A stretch of 64,000 nucleotides of DNA. Source: Primulina eburnea. Its lineage: Eukaryota; Streptophyta; Magnoliopsida; Lamiales; Gesneriaceae. Under the pieces are notes generated by a model, which saw nothing but the letters and a program-made list of their open reading frames with translations, ran no database searches and was not told where the DNA came from. The DNA is taken from the NCBI RefSeq assembly GCF_022965805.1, contig NC_133101.1, forward strand, positions 46,084,342 to 46,148,341. Reading direction: 5' to 3'. The translations under genes were made by a program, and so were the position numbers. The first letter of the stretch is position 1. The number at the start of each line of letters is the position of its first letter. Shown here one piece after another: positions 46,776 through 58,000 of the stretch.

Positions 46776-49700
46776 ATGCGAAGATCGCAAAATCATGACT
46801 TGCTTATCTTTGATCCTGAGATCGAAAGAACCGCAAGAAGGTTAAGAAAGGCAGGAAGAGAAGAGATTCTAGCAATGGCTGAAAACAGAGACAATGAAAA
46901 TCCACCCCCTGCAATACCCATCCGAGATCATTTTAGGCCGGTATTGAATGCTCATTATTCTGGTATAGCACGAGGAACGATTAATGCAAACAACTTTGAG
47001 CTCAAGCCTGCATTGATAAACACGGTTCAACAGAATCAGTTTGGGGGAGCAGCTACTGCAGATCCTCATTTACATCTCAGAACATTCCTTGAAATTACTG
47101 ACACGGTAAAAATAAATGGTGTTTCTGATGATATAATTCGATTGCGTTTGTTTCCTTTTTCTCTTAGGGACCAAGCAAGAGGATGGCTCCAATCGATTCC
47201 TTTGGGGAGTATCACTACCTGGCAGGATTTAGCAACTAAGTTTCTTGCAAAATATTTCCCATCTGCGAAGTCTGCACAGTTGAAAATTGAGATAAGTACT
47301 TTTAGGCAGACTGATTTTGAGCAACTATATGAGGCATGGGAACGGTATAAGGAGTTGCTGAGAAGGTGTCCAAACCATGGTTTTGAAGATTGGGTACAGA
47401 TTGAATTATTTTACAATGGTTTGAATGGACAAACAAGAGGCACTGTTGATGCAGCAGCTGTTGGCACAATATTTGCCAAATCACCCGATCAAGCATATGA
47501 TTTGCTTGAACAGATGACCATTAACAGTTATCAGTGGCCGATTGAAAGATCAGGAGTGAAGAAGCAAGCTGGGATTTATGCCATAGATCCTATTACATCA
47601 CTCACAGCTCAAGTTTTAGCTTTAACAACTCAAATTGCAGCAATGAACAAGGCTAGTACATCAGAGGTTGAAAATGCATCTGTTGTCACTGAGGAACCAC
47701 ATATTCCTGATGAGGCTCATTATATCAACAATAGGAATTTTGGTGGTTATGGAGGATATAGAGGTAACCCTCCCCCTAACACTTATCATCCTGGTTTGAG
47801 AAATCATGAAAATTTTTCATATGCAAATAATAAGAATGTGTTGAATCCTCCACCGGGGTTTAATACATCAAAGGGGAAAGGAAAACCTTCACTTGAGGAT
47901 TTAGTTGAGACATTTGTTGTTGAATCAAGTAAAAGAATGGCTAGGACTGAATCTCGTCTTGATGGCATGGAAACTCACATGGGAAATATGGGAGCCACAA
48001 TGAAGTCATTGGAGACACAGATTGGTCAATTGGCTAATGCATTGAAAGATCAAAATAAAGGTCAGTTCCCAAGTAACACTGAAGTGAATCCAAAGGAGCA
48101 ATGCAAAGCTGTGACTTTGAGAAGTGGAAAAGAACTTGGAGGTAAAAATTCCAACGAGAAGGATGAGAAAGAGATGACTGTTGAAGAAGTTGAAACTGAG
48201 GGATCCAAAGTTGATGTTGAAGTTGAACAACCTCCGGTATTCAAGACATTTCTTCCATATCCGCAGAGGTTCAAAAAGAAGAAATTGGATGAGCAATTTG
48301 CCAAATTTTTTGAAATTTTCAAGAAGATTCACATCAACATTCTATTTGCTGATGCGTTAGAACAAATGCCAAACTATGCAAAGTTCATCAAAGATGTGAT
48401 GTCAAAGAAGAGGAAGTTGCATGAGTTTGAGACAGTGAAGTTGACAGAAGAGTGTAGCGCCATACTCCAAAAGAAACTACCACAGAAACTCAAAGATCCA
48501 GGGAGTTTTACTATTCCTTGTGTTATTGGTGGTTCTAGAATAAATAAAGCTTTATGTGATTTAGGTGCCATTATTAATTTAATGCCTTTTTCTATTTACA
48601 TGACTTTAGAGCTTGGCGAGGTGAAGCCTAGCACTATTACCTTGCAGCTGGCGGACAGATCACTTACATATCCACAGGGTATAGTGGAAGATGTTCTGGT
48701 AAAGGTAGACAAATTTATATTTCCTGCTGATTTTGTCATTCTCGATATGGAAGAATATCGGGACACTCCACTTATCTTTGGAAGGCCATTCTTGGCCACC
48801 GGAAAAGCTTTGATTGATGTGCACAAGGGTGAGCTTATATTGAGAGTAGGTGGAGAAGAAGTCATGTTCAACATCTACAACACAATCAAAGAACCAAATG
48901 AGGTAAGTACTTGTAATAGTATTGATGTAATTGATTCATGTATATCTCATGTTGGTGCAGGTAGATTGACGAAAGATTCTTTGGAGAGATGCTTGTTGGA
49001 ATCGGCGTCTATACTGGATGAAGATGATTGGGACGTGCAAGAGGAGTTACTTGTTCTCGATACATTGCCTAAAGAAAAGATTGATGTGCATAATGTAGAA
49101 CTACTTGAAGATACAAGTATAGAGGTACCAAAAGTATCCCCTGAATTGAAGGAACTTCCAAGTCACCTCTGTTATGCATTTTTAGGTGAAAATTCAACAT
49201 ATCCAGTAATCATCTCTTCTTTTCTTACTTGTACTGAAAAAGAAAAATTGTTGAGGGTGTTGAGAGAATTTAAATCTGCTCTGGGATGGACAATTGCTGA
49301 TATAAGGGGAATTAGCCCTACTGTTTGTATGCATAAAATTTTGATGCAGGAGTCATATTCACCTTATGTTGATCATCAGAGAAGGCTTAATCCTGCAATG
49401 AAAGAGGTTGTGAGGGCTGAGGTATTAAAATTGTTAAATGCTGGTGTTATTTATGCTATATCTGATAGCTCATGGGTTTCACCAGTACAAGTAGTGCCTA
49501 AGAAGGGAGGAATAACTGTAGTGAAAAATGAGAACAATGAATTGATTTCAACTCGTCCAGTGACTGGTTGGCGAGTATGCATAGACTACAGGAAATTGAA
49601 TGATGCTACTAGGAAAGATCACTTCCCACTTCCATTTATTGACCAGATGCTTGATAGAGTTGGTGGTTATCATTATTATTGCTTTCTAGATGGCTATTCA

Positions 49701-52031
49701 GGTTACAATCAGATTGTCATAGCACCGGAGGATCAGGAGAAGACTACCTTCACTTGCCCTTACGGTACATTTGCTTTCAGGAGAATGCCATTTGGATTAT
49801 GCAATGCACCTGCTACTTTTCAGAGGTGTATGATGGCCATATTTTCTAACATGGTTGAGGAAATAATGGAGGTTTTTATGGATGACATTTCTGTATTTGG
49901 TACATCTTTTGATCATTGTTTGCAAAATTTAATGCTTGTTTTGCAGAGATGTCAGGCTAAGAATCTAGTTCTGAATTGGGAAAAATGTCACTTCATGGTT
50001 CCAGAAGGTATTGTGCTTGGCCACAAAATTTCAGCTAAAGGAATAGAAGTTGACAGGGCCAAAGTTGTGGCAATTGAAAATCTTCCACCGCCGAAGAATG
50101 TGAAAGGAATAAGAAGCTTCTTGGGACATGCCAGGTTTTATCGTCGTTATATTAAAGATTTCTCTAAAATTACTAGACCTTTATGTAATTTATTAGAGAA
50201 AGATTCTACATTTATTTTGGACGATGACTGTTTGCAGGAATTTAACAAAATCAAGGCAACACTGATTTCAGCACCCATCATGATAGTACCTGATTGGAAG
50301 GAGCCCTTTGAGCTCATGTGCGATGCTAGCGACTATGCTGTGGGAGCAGCATTGGGACAAAGGCGAGACAAGATGTTTAAAGCCATCTACTATGCAAGTC
50401 GTACACTCAATGCAGCCCAACAAAATTACACAACTACTGAAAAAGAGATGCTAGCAGTGGTGTTTGCATTCGACAAATTCAGAACATATCTCATTGGCAC
50501 CAAGGTAACCGTTTTTACTGACCATGCAGCTCTTCGTTACCTGTTTGCAAAAAAGGATGCAAAACCCAGGTTGATACGATGGATACTCTTACTTCAAGAA
50601 TTTGACTTTGAGGTCAAAGACAAGAAAGGTTGTGAGAACCAGGTGGCTGATCACCTGTCACGACTAGAGTTGGAAGAAAGAACTGAAGGTGGAGCTATCA
50701 ACGAGTCGTTCCCAGATGAGCAACTTTTCAAGGTAAGTGTTACATATCCGTGGTTTGCAGATATAGCTAATTTCCTTGCTGCAGGAGAATTGCCTTCAGA
50801 TTTAACGTATCATCAAAAGAAGAAATTTCTTCTTGATGCCAAGTTTTACCTGTGGGACGATCCGTTCTTGTTCAAGAGATGCGCTGATCAAATAATCAGA
50901 CGATGTGTAGCTGAGGAAGAAGCGGGTATTATTCTAGAGCAGTGTCATTCCTCACCCTACGGTGGACACTTTGGGGCATCTAGAACAGCAGCTAAGGTAT
51001 TACAGTCAGGTTTCTATTGGCCTAATTTATTTAAAGACAGTTATACTTTAGTCAAGTCATGTGATAAATGCCAAAGAGTTGGCAATATTTCTAGACGACA
51101 TGAATTACCACTAACAAATATTTTGGAGGTGGAACTCTTTGATGTCTGGGGTATTGATTTTATGGGTCCCTTCCCATCTTCGTTTGGTCAATCATACATT
51201 TTACTTGCTGTCGATTATGTGTCAAAATGGGTGGAAGCATTTGCCACCGTAACTAATGATGCTCGAGTTGTTGTTAAGTTTGTCCACAGGAACATCTTCA
51301 CGAGATTTGGAACGCCTAGAGCCATTATCAGTGATGAAGGTACACATTTCTGTAACAAAATTTTTAACTCACTATTGGCCAAGTATGATGTGAAGCACAG
51401 GGTGACACTGGCATACCACCCGCAAGCTAATGGGCAAGCAGAGATATCCAACCGGGAGATAAAGCAAATATTAGAAAAGACAGTGAAGACAAACCGGAAG
51501 GATTGGGCGATCAAGCTAGATGACGCGTTATGGGCATACAGGACTGCATACAAGACACCTATCGGGATGTCACCTTATAGGTTGGTCTTTGGGAAAGCTT
51601 GTCATTTACCTTTGGAACTGGAGCACAAGGCATTTTGGGCTATCAAAAAGCTCAATTTTGATATGGGAGCATCGGGCGAGCAACGAATGTTGCAGTTGAA
51701 TGAGATGGAAGAATTCAGGAATGAAGCATATGAGAATGCAAAGATATACAAAGAAAAGACCAAGAGATGGCACGACAAGAAAATTTTTCGACGAGACTTT
51801 GAACCAGGGCAACAGGTGTTATTATTCAATTCTCGACTGAGGTTGTTTCCTGGTAAGTTAAAATCCAGATGGTCTGGCCCATTCACAGTAGAAACAGTGT
51901 ACCCACATGGTGCAATTGAGCTAAAATGCAGTGATGGGAGGACTTTCAAGGTGAACGGGCAAAGAGTTAAGCCATACTATGGAAATGAAGTAAGGCACCT
52001 TGACAACATTCCTTTGGGCGGATCAACTTGA
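46776..52031 (+). CDS. Athila-1 gag-pol polyprotein (1751 aa), intact
   Basis: One uninterrupted frame. Gag: capsid domain at residues ~95-210 ([51 protein letters not shown]), no zinc knuckle seen. Aspartic protease with [12 protein letters not shown]; the DLG active site (D at 595) is the Athila-style variant of DTG/DSG. RT: D972 in [12 protein letters not shown] and FMDD (1034-1037), so all three catalytic aspartates are present. RNase [16 protein letters not shown] (~1183). Integrase: HHCC zinc finger (H near 1391-1398, C-DK-C ~1429) and D1461, D1520, E1556 (spacing 58 and 35). No chromodomain. The polyprotein should form virus-like particles, copy the RNA and integrate it. Start taken as the first ATG of the frame, 118 bp after the PBS. 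Confidence 0.95.
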   Translation: MRRSQNHDLLIFDPEIERTARRLRKAGREEILAMAENRDNENPPPAIPIRDHFRPVLNAHYSGIARGTINANNFELKPALINTVQQNQFGGAATADPHLHLRTFLEITDTVKINGVSDDIIRLRLFPFSLRDQARGWLQSIPLGSITTWQDLATKFLAKYFPSAKSAQLKIEISTFRQTDFEQLYEAWERYKELLRRCPNHGFEDWVQIELFYNGLNGQTRGTVDAAAVGTIFAKSPDQAYDLLEQMTINSYQWPIERSGVKKQAGIYAIDPITSLTAQVLALTTQIAAMNKASTSEVENASVVTEEPHIPDEAHYINNRNFGGYGGYRGNPPPNTYHPGLRNHENFSYANNKNVLNPPPGFNTSKGKGKPSLEDLVETFVVESSKRMARTESRLDGMETHMGNMGATMKSLETQIGQLANALKDQNKGQFPSNTEVNPKEQCKAVTLRSGKELGGKNSNEKDEKEMTVEEVETEGSKVDVEVEQPPVFKTFLPYPQRFKKKKLDEQFAKFFEIFKKIHINILFADALEQMPNYAKFIKDVMSKKRKLHEFETVKLTEECSAILQKKLPQKLKDPGSFTIPCVIGGSRINKALCDLGAIINLMPFSIYMTLELGEVKPSTITLQLADRSLTYPQGIVEDVLVKVDKFIFPADFVILDMEEYRDTPLIFGRPFLATGKALIDVHKGELILRVGGEEVMFNIYNTIKEPNEVSTCNSIDVIDSCISHVGAGRLTKDSLERCLLESASILDEDDWDVQEELLVLDTLPKEKIDVHNVELLEDTSIEVPKVSPELKELPSHLCYAFLGENSTYPVIISSFLTCTEKEKLLRVLREFKSALGWTIADIRGISPTVCMHKILMQESYSPYVDHQRRLNPAMKEVVRAEVLKLLNAGVIYAISDSSWVSPVQVVPKKGGITVVKNENNELISTRPVTGWRVCIDYRKLNDATRKDHFPLPFIDQMLDRVGGYHYYCFLDGYSGYNQIVIAPEDQEKTTFTCPYGTFAFRRMPFGLCNAPATFQRCMMAIFSNMVEEIMEVFMDDISVFGTSFDHCLQNLMLVLQRCQAKNLVLNWEKCHFMVPEGIVLGHKISAKGIEVDRAKVVAIENLPPPKNVKGIRSFLGHARFYRRYIKDFSKITRPLCNLLEKDSTFILDDDCLQEFNKIKATLISAPIMIVPDWKEPFELMCDASDYAVGAALGQRRDKMFKAIYYASRTLNAAQQNYTTTEKEMLAVVFAFDKFRTYLIGTKVTVFTDHAALRYLFAKKDAKPRLIRWILLLQEFDFEVKDKKGCENQVADHLSRLELEERTEGGAINESFPDEQLFKVSVTYPWFADIANFLAAGELPSDLTYHQKKKFLLDAKFYLWDDPFLFKRCADQIIRRCVAEEEAGIILEQCHSSPYGGHFGASRTAAKVLQSGFYWPNLFKDSYTLVKSCDKCQRVGNISRRHELPLTNILEVELFDVWGIDFMGPFPSSFGQSYILLAVDYVSKWVEAFATVTNDARVVVKFVHRNIFTRFGTPRAIISDEGTHFCNKIFNSLLAKYDVKHRVTLAYHPQANGQAEISNREIKQILEKTVKTNRKDWAIKLDDALWAYRTAYKTPIGMSPYRLVFGKACHLPLELEHKAFWAIKKLNFDMGASGEQRMLQLNEMEEFRNEAYENAKIYKEKTKRWHDKKIFRRDFEPGQQVLLFNSRLRLFPGKLKSRWSGPFTVETVYPHGAIELKCSDGRTFKVNGQRVKPYYGNEVRHLDNIPLGGST

Positions 52032-53151
52032 TTTAAACTGATGGTAGTCAGGCTGAAGACGTTAAACAAAGCGCTTATTGGGAGGCAACCCAAATTTTTG
52101 TTTCTTTTGCATTTTTATTTCGGAGTTGATTTTATTTTTGTATCATGTTATTTGTGGTTTTGTATTTTTGATATAATGTGTGATTTTATCTTCCCAATTT
52201 ATTGAATCTCAATTGTATCTTTTCTGGACTGAAAATTTGAGAAGAAAATATTTTGACGAAACAGAAGTGCCCCTGCAGTCTCATGTGCACTGCACCCATG
52301 CTTGAGGTGCATTCAAAATACAAGAAAATTCGAAGCAGGAGTGCACCCGCAGTACAAAGACAGTGCCCCCGCGCTTGGTGTGCCGAAGCACTACCGCACC
52401 CGCGGTCGTGCAGTATGGAGAAATGCATGCAAATGCCGAGAACACAGCGCACCCGCGCTCCCTAGCATACCGCCCCTGCAACTGAACTGCCGAACATACA
52501 CCGCACCCGCGGTATTCATAACACCGCCCCCGCGCTGATTCGCATGGAAAAATACAAGGGCTGCCGAACATGTACCGCACCCGCGGTGCTTACATTACCG
52601 CACCCGCGATCGCACCATTTAAAGACACAATCGGGCATTCTCTTCCACACTCGAAAAAACACCACTCTCAAGAGCACCCATCTCCATTTTCGAAATCCCT
52701 ACTCCAAACACAACTCACACACCAAATTTTTGTTCTTCTTTCAACAAATTCATCACTACAACCTACAAATCTTCACTCATTCCATCAAATACCTCATTTC
52801 TTTCCATCAAATTCAAAATCAAACCTAGGGTTGAAAAAAGGGGCTTCAAAATTTCTTCAAGAATTTGAACAAAACTTTGTTTTTGTTCTTCAAGAAACAA
52901 TTCAACACACCCAAGGTGAGCAAATTCATAGCAAATTTATGGATAAATTCGAAATTTGTTGGGTTTGTTGCTAAGGAAGGAAATTATTCATTTGGTGAAG
53001 CATCTTGTTGATTTTGGAAATATTGTTGATTGATTATTGTGTACATTGTTGAAGTGTGAATATTGTGAAGTAGTAGTTTGGTGGATTGCAATAATCTTGT
53101 ATTTTGAGAGGTGGGTTGAATTGAAGTTGTCTTTAGAAGGTGTTCGACAAA
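52032..53151 (+). other. Athila-1 region between pol and the extra ORF
   Basis: About 1.1 kb without a convincing gene. It starts with the TTGGGAGGCAACCC block (~52078-52092), which I recall as a common mark after pol in Athila elements. A palindrome cluster follows (52340-52612), then TTTAAA (52617-52622), a C/A-rich leader, and a good splice-donor sequence AAG|GTGAGC (~52913-52921). TTTAG at ~53132-53136 could be the matching acceptor ahead of the ORF. The small open frames here are chance products of the repeated GC motif. Confidence 0.55.
52340..52612. promoter_or_regulatory. Second copy of the Athila-1 palindrome cluster, before the extra ORF
   Basis: The same ACCGC-ACCC-GCGGT and AGCGC-ACCC-GCGCT words as in the LTR, six to eight copies including degenerate ones (a weaker CCCGCAG/CCCTGCAG start lies from 52268). 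The sequence between them is unrelated to the LTR. The cluster ends five bases before TTTAAA. Confidence 0.7.
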
Positions 53152-54312
53152 ATGCCACCAAGAAGAAAACAATCAAAGGGTGCTTCATCCTCATCAACGG
53201 TAAATTATGATGTGAGTCGGTTTTATGATGAGAAGGCGGAAGAGGAATATGGCAAGATTTTGAATAGAAGCATTATAAAGGAAAGGGGATTTGATCTTAG
53301 TGCCCCTCATACTGAAATTGGAGAAATGCTTAGGGCTCGACAGTGGGAAGAATTTGGCAGGCAGCCACAAGATGCTGTCATTTCATTGGTGAGAGAGTTC
53401 TATGCTAACCTCAAGGTTAGGTATGATCGGTTGACGGTGTTTGTGCGGGGAAAATTGGTAGCATTTGATGCACATACGATTAACACGTTATATGGTATCC
53501 CTGCAATCATGCACGACGAATATGAAAAATACAGGAACGAGCATGTTGATTATAACAGTATTCTTCAAACAATTTGCATACAGGGAGCCGAATGGAGAAT
53601 TAGGGACGATGTGCACTTGAGCCTAGAGAGGTCTGATCTGAAGACTGTTGCGAAACATTGGTATTCATTCATTTCTGCTAGGATCAAGCCTACCGAACAC
53701 ACAACTACCGTCATCAAGGAGAGGGCTATCCTCACATTTTGCATTATGACAGGGAAGGCAATTGATTTAGGTCAATTGCTTCAGAATTCGATTCTCGACT
53801 ATGCAAGAGGTAACTCTCCGAGTGGACTTCTCCACCCCTCTCTCATCACTGTTTTATGCCAACACGCGGGAGTTACTTGGGCTACGAATGAAGAGTTGTT
53901 GAAGCCAAAGAATGAAATTTTGGTTATTCAACCATTTGTGGGAGTCAGAAATGACCAAGCTGCAGCACGTAGAGCTGAAAGGGAATTTAATAGAAGAGCT
54001 GCAGAGAGACGTGACCAAGCCCAAGCCCAAGAACAATCACCGCAGCACAGGCACAGGAGAAACAGATTGACTATGTTGGAAGAGGACATGCGAGCTCAAC
54101 GCCAAGAGATGGATGCGTTGAGGTATAGGGCCGATACATTCATGGATTACATGATGGATTTCACTTCTGTGTTGGCTCAGCAATTTCCATCTGCTTCCAC
54201 TTCTGGTCATCCGTTTCCACCTCCTCCACAGTGGCCACCTGTCTACCACCCGCCAGAGTTCCAACCACCCCACCACAATGATGATGATGAGGATGATGGC
54301 AATGACCACTGA
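53152..54312 (+). CDS. Athila-1 extra ORF: 'putative plant transposon protein' family, intact (386 aa)
   Basis: Starts MPPRRKQSKGASSSS, ends at TGA 54310-54312. Conserved blocks: IIKERGFDL, REFYANLKVRYDRLTVFVRGKLVAFDAHTINTLYGIP, WYSFISARIKPTEHTTTVIKERAILTFCIMTGKAIDLGQLLQNSI and LHPSLITVLCQHAGV. The C-terminal third is charged (R/Q/E-rich, likely coiled coil around residues 265-325), then proline/histidine-rich with a D/E run. No signal peptide or membrane anchor, so a classic envelope role is unlikely. Function unknown. A decayed homologue lies in Athila-2 (62254-63154). Confidence 0.88.
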   Translation: MPPRRKQSKGASSSSTVNYDVSRFYDEKAEEEYGKILNRSIIKERGFDLSAPHTEIGEMLRARQWEEFGRQPQDAVISLVREFYANLKVRYDRLTVFVRGKLVAFDAHTINTLYGIPAIMHDEYEKYRNEHVDYNSILQTICIQGAEWRIRDDVHLSLERSDLKTVAKHWYSFISARIKPTEHTTTVIKERAILTFCIMTGKAIDLGQLLQNSILDYARGNSPSGLLHPSLITVLCQHAGVTWATNEELLKPKNEILVIQPFVGVRNDQAAARRAEREFNRRAAERRDQAQAQEQSPQHRHRRNRLTMLEEDMRAQRQEMDALRYRADTFMDYMMDFTSVLAQQFPSASTSGHPFPPPPQWPPVYHPPEFQPPHHNDDDEDDGNDH

Positions 54313-54678
54313 CGGTCGTTGCCCAGTGTATGTGCATTCTCCTATTTATCATGCTTATTCACATCGAGGACGATGCACATGTTTAAGTTTGGTGGAGATT
54401 TATTTATTTTATTTTATTTTACTTTGTGCGCTTTGTTTTAATTTATTTGGAGTGTTTATTTGTTTAGTTGATTTTGTGTGTTTATTTATTTAGTGTATTT
54501 TTGTGTGTTTAATTTTTTGGTTTATTTTGTGTGTTTGTAGTATTTTTGTCATGAAATTTTTAATGAATTGGCCAATGATGAAAATATTTGTAGTATGGAA
54601 AAGAAAGGTCATGCATCAAATTCATGTTAATTGATCACTTTGAAAAATTTAGAGAATAGTCATGAGATTTGGTGAGTT
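54313..54678 (+). other. Athila-1 3' untranslated region
   Basis: T-rich stretch with the PPT-like AAGTTTGGTGGAG at 54385-54397. No gene. The normal PPT-LTR junction is missing because the first 119 bp of the 3' LTR are absent; unrelated sequence leads straight into LTR homology at 54679. Confidence 0.6.
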
Positions 54679-55952
54679 TGAGAGTTTGGAGTGATATAGT
54701 GATGAATTAGAAGGTGCAAAGGACAAAGATACACGAAGCAACACCGCACCCGCGGTGTTCACAAGAGCGCACCCGCGCTGTTCTCCGAGGCATGGCGGCA
54801 CCCGCGGTCATGCTAGCACCGCACCTGCGGTCTTACCAGAAGAGCAGGATGAGTTTTAGTCGAAAGGGCGCCGCACCCGCGGTCCTTATACCACCGCCCC
54901 CACGGTCATGCACAAACACCATTCCGGAAATTGTGAAACTTTGTGGACTTTGAAGAAAAGAAGGGGAAAATGGTGTGCTACGTGTGATATCTTGTCTAGA
55001 CTATAAAAGGGTCTCTTTTTCATCATCTAGGGTATAGGAGAGAAGCTAGGAAAAGGGTGGAGGCTACAAAGAAAAGAGTTGAAGATCAAAATCATCATCT
55101 TCAACAAGTTCTTGCACATCTTTGGACAAAAACTTCATACACTCCAAAACTCTTGTTCTAAGTTCTTTCTTTCTTTATTTTTACTTTTAGTTGATATGTC
55201 TTGTTTAAGATTCATGTATTGTTGTGTTATTTTTATTATTATGAACTAAATTTTAGTTCTAGAGGGATGATGGAACAAAACTAGAAACCATGTGTTGAGA
55301 TTCATGATTTATGCTATATAAGTTGTCTTTATTGTTCATTTGTGTTTTTCCAATCTTAATTCTTTCATTTTATTGGCCATATCTTGAATGATTTGTATGT
55401 TATAAATTATCACTTGGAAAAGGAAATTTATAATCAAGAAAGGGACAAATACATCGGTAGTATTTATATAGTTCGGGAGGACATATCTTGCTATTGAAGC
55501 TATAAAAAGAATTTAGTGCTTATTGTGTTATTTAATTTTAGATTGTTGACAGGGATGTTACAATCTTTTGTTAGATAATTAGTATCTATTTAGCACTCGA
55601 GAGAGGGAGTAGATAATTATAGAATTCTAGGTTAATGAATAAGAAGGACAATTATAATATAGCTACACAAAATAGTAGATGGTGGATAGTTGCGTGAAGT
55701 CGGACCTCTAGATCTTTTATTCCATTGTTCAAATCTGTTTGTTGCTACAATTAAATTTATTTTCAATTATAGTCATTGGTATAATCAACTCTGTTAAGTG
55801 AATATACTAAATAAAATCGAGACTATTCTAATTACAAGCATTAATATAAATTTAGAAATACATTCCTCGTGGGATCGACACTTGTACTCGAAATTACATT
55901 TTACTATAACTTGACGTCGTGCACTTGCGAGCATTAAAGAAAACACGCAACA
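54679..55952 (+). repeat. Athila-1 3' LTR, 5'-truncated
   Basis: Matches 45361-46634 at equal length (1274 bp). TATAAAA at 55002-55008. The start TGATAAGTGC.. of the 5' LTR has no counterpart here, yet the target duplication is intact, so a deletion at the internal/LTR junction after insertion is likely. Confidence 0.9.
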
Positions 55953-55957
55953 GCAGG

Positions 55958-56520
55958 TAATTGTTTTCTCTCAGGTTATCCTGCTTATGTTTTGATGGAT
56001 ACTGGTGGATCACATATTTTCATAGCTGAACACTTTGTCACGTTGCATTCGTTGAATTCTATGCCATTATCGTCTTCATTATCTATTTCTACTCTACTAG
56101 GCAAAGTGATGAGGTCATGCGAAATGATAAGTGGTTGTGAATTTCGTTAAGAGGATAATGTCATTTAGCTTGATTGCATTGTGTTGGAGATGTCTGATAT
56201 TGACTGCATAGTTGGCATTGACATGTTGACAAGATACAGGGCTACTGTAGATTGTTTTCAGAAGGTTGTTAAGTTTAGACCTGATATGACAGATCACCGG
56301 GCGTTCTATGGTAAGGGTTCTCGAGCTAAGATTCCTTTGATATCTGTTTTGTCCATGACTCGTTTGTTGCAGAAAAGAGCCGAATGTTTCTTGGTTTATG
56401 CAATTGATATTTCAAAGTCAGTACCTGAATTGGAAGATATTCCAATATTTAGTGAATTTTCAGATGTATTTCCAGATGAGATTCAAGGATTTCCTCCAGT
56501 CTGAGATTTTGAGTTCAACA
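55958..56520 (+). pseudogene. Gypsy-B protease region, decayed
   Basis: Begins right after Athila-1: SGYPAYVLMDTGGSHIFI carries the aspartic protease DTG motif (~55990-56010), followed by CIVLEMSDIDCIVGIDML (~56180-56225). In-frame stops after ..CEFR and ..NVI. The frame then runs to a TGA at 56504, where an arginine codon CGA is expected (CpG decay). Confidence 0.8.
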
Positions 56521-57300
56521 TTGAGTTGATGCCAGGTACACAGCCTATTTCTAGAGCTCCTTATAGGATGGCACCGATTGAACTAAAAGAACTAAATGAT
56601 CAACTTGAGGATTTATTGGCTAAAAGATATATAAGACCAAGTGTTTCACTTTGGGTTGCTCCGGTTTTATTTGTGAAGAAGAAAGACGGGTCTATGAGGC
56701 TTTGTGTCGATTATAGACAGTTGAATAAAGCCACAGTAAAGAATAAGTATCCTTTGCCAAGGATCGATGATCTCTTTGACCAGTTGCAGGGTTCTTCAGT
56801 TTATTCTAAGATTGATTTAAAATTCGGATATCATCAGTTAAGAGTTAGAGAGGCAGATGTGCCTAAGACTGCTTTTCGTACCAGGTATGGGCATTTTGAA
56901 TTTTTGGTTATGCCTTTTGGGTTGACCAATGCACCTGCGGTATTTATGAATTTGATGAACCTTGTGTTTCAACGGTATATAGATCAATTTGTTGTGATCT
57001 TCATTGATGATATTCTTATTTATTCCAAATTTGAAATTGAGCATGCCGATCACTTGAGAGCTGTTTTGTAGATTTTGAGGACTGAAAAGTTGTATGCTAA
57101 ATTATCCAAATGCAAGTTTTGGTTGGATAGAGTGGTTTTCCTTGGACATGTTATTTCAAGTGCTGGTATATCAGTTGATCCGAGTGAAGTTGAGGCAGTC
57201 AGTTCCTGAGGTGCGTAGTTTTATGGGTTTGGTAGGATATTATCGCAGATTTATTGAAGGATTCTCACAAATTGCGAGGCCAATTACCTAGCTGACACAA
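56521..57300 (+). pseudogene. Gypsy-B reverse transcriptase, decayed
   Basis: Tekay-like [69 protein letters not shown] and FIDDILIYS (IDD near 57004-57012); the catalytic aspartates are present. TAG at 57069-57071 (VL*ILR, from CAG). A deletion/frameshift at ~57200 removes the linker before VRSFMGLVGYYRRF. Confidence 0.88.
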
Positions 57301-58000
57301 AATAATGCACCATTTATTTGGTCGCAGGCATGTGAGGCTAGTTTTGTTGAACTTAAACAGAGATTGACTAGTGCTCCATTTCTGACTATCCATCAGGTGT
57401 AGGAGGATTTACAGTGGACACTGATGCTTCACATCAAGGACTGGGTTGTGAATTAATGCAGCATGGCCGTGTGGTTGCCTAAGCTTCAAGACAGTTGAAG
57501 CCACATAAGTCTAGATATCCAGTGCATGACTTGGAACTAGCAGCAGTGCTTTTTGTCCTAAATATTTGGCGTCACTACTTGTATGGTGAGAAATTTGAGA
57601 TATTCACTGATCATAAGAGTTTGAAATAACTCTTTTCACAAGTAGAGTTGAACATGAGATAGAGGCGTTGGTTAGACTTGTTGAAAGACTATGATTGCGA
57701 GATAAAATATTATCCAGGCAAGTCGAATGCAGCAGCCGATGCTTTGAGCAGAAAAGTATGTAATATGTCCTTGATCACTAGCAGTGTATCTGATTTAGTA
57801 GAAGAATGTTGTCTTTCTGGTTTGGATTTTGTGGTAGATACTCAACCTGTAAGAGTATTTATGATTCAGGCAGAGCCCGAGTTGTTTGTCAAAATTAGAG
57901 AGGCCCAAAATTTAGATCAAAGCATTCAGAAATCAGTTGAATTTGTCAAATCAGGACATCAATCAGAATTTCAGGTCAATAATGGGGTATTTTGTTTGTG
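57301..58000 (+). pseudogene. Gypsy-B RNase H and linker, decayed
   Basis: RNase H pieces: [40 protein letters not shown] sequence, FTDHKSLK, then RRWLDLLKDYDCEIKYYPGKSNAAADALSRK (57660-57750). The frame is interrupted by TAG and TAA codons and by at least one shift near 57400. The following spacer (57750-58000) is open. Confidence 0.8.

Larger units (their letters stand above)
45242..55952 (+). mobile_element. Athila-1: young Athila-like element with full gag-pol and extra ORF
   Basis: Target duplication gcagg (45237-45241 and 55953-55957). 5' LTR 45242-46634, PBS for tRNA-Asp 46641-46658, gag-pol 46776-52031, extra ORF 53152-54312, truncated 3' LTR 54679-55952. The two LTRs differ at about 17 of 1274 compared positions, counted by eye (~1.3%), so insertion is recent. 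The 3' LTR lacks the first 119 bp of the 5' LTR. Confidence 0.93.

Noticed and set aside
52253..52580. Small frames over the Athila-1 palindrome cluster
   Set aside because: Open only because the GC-rich repeated word lacks stops; overlapping frames on both strands are equally open.
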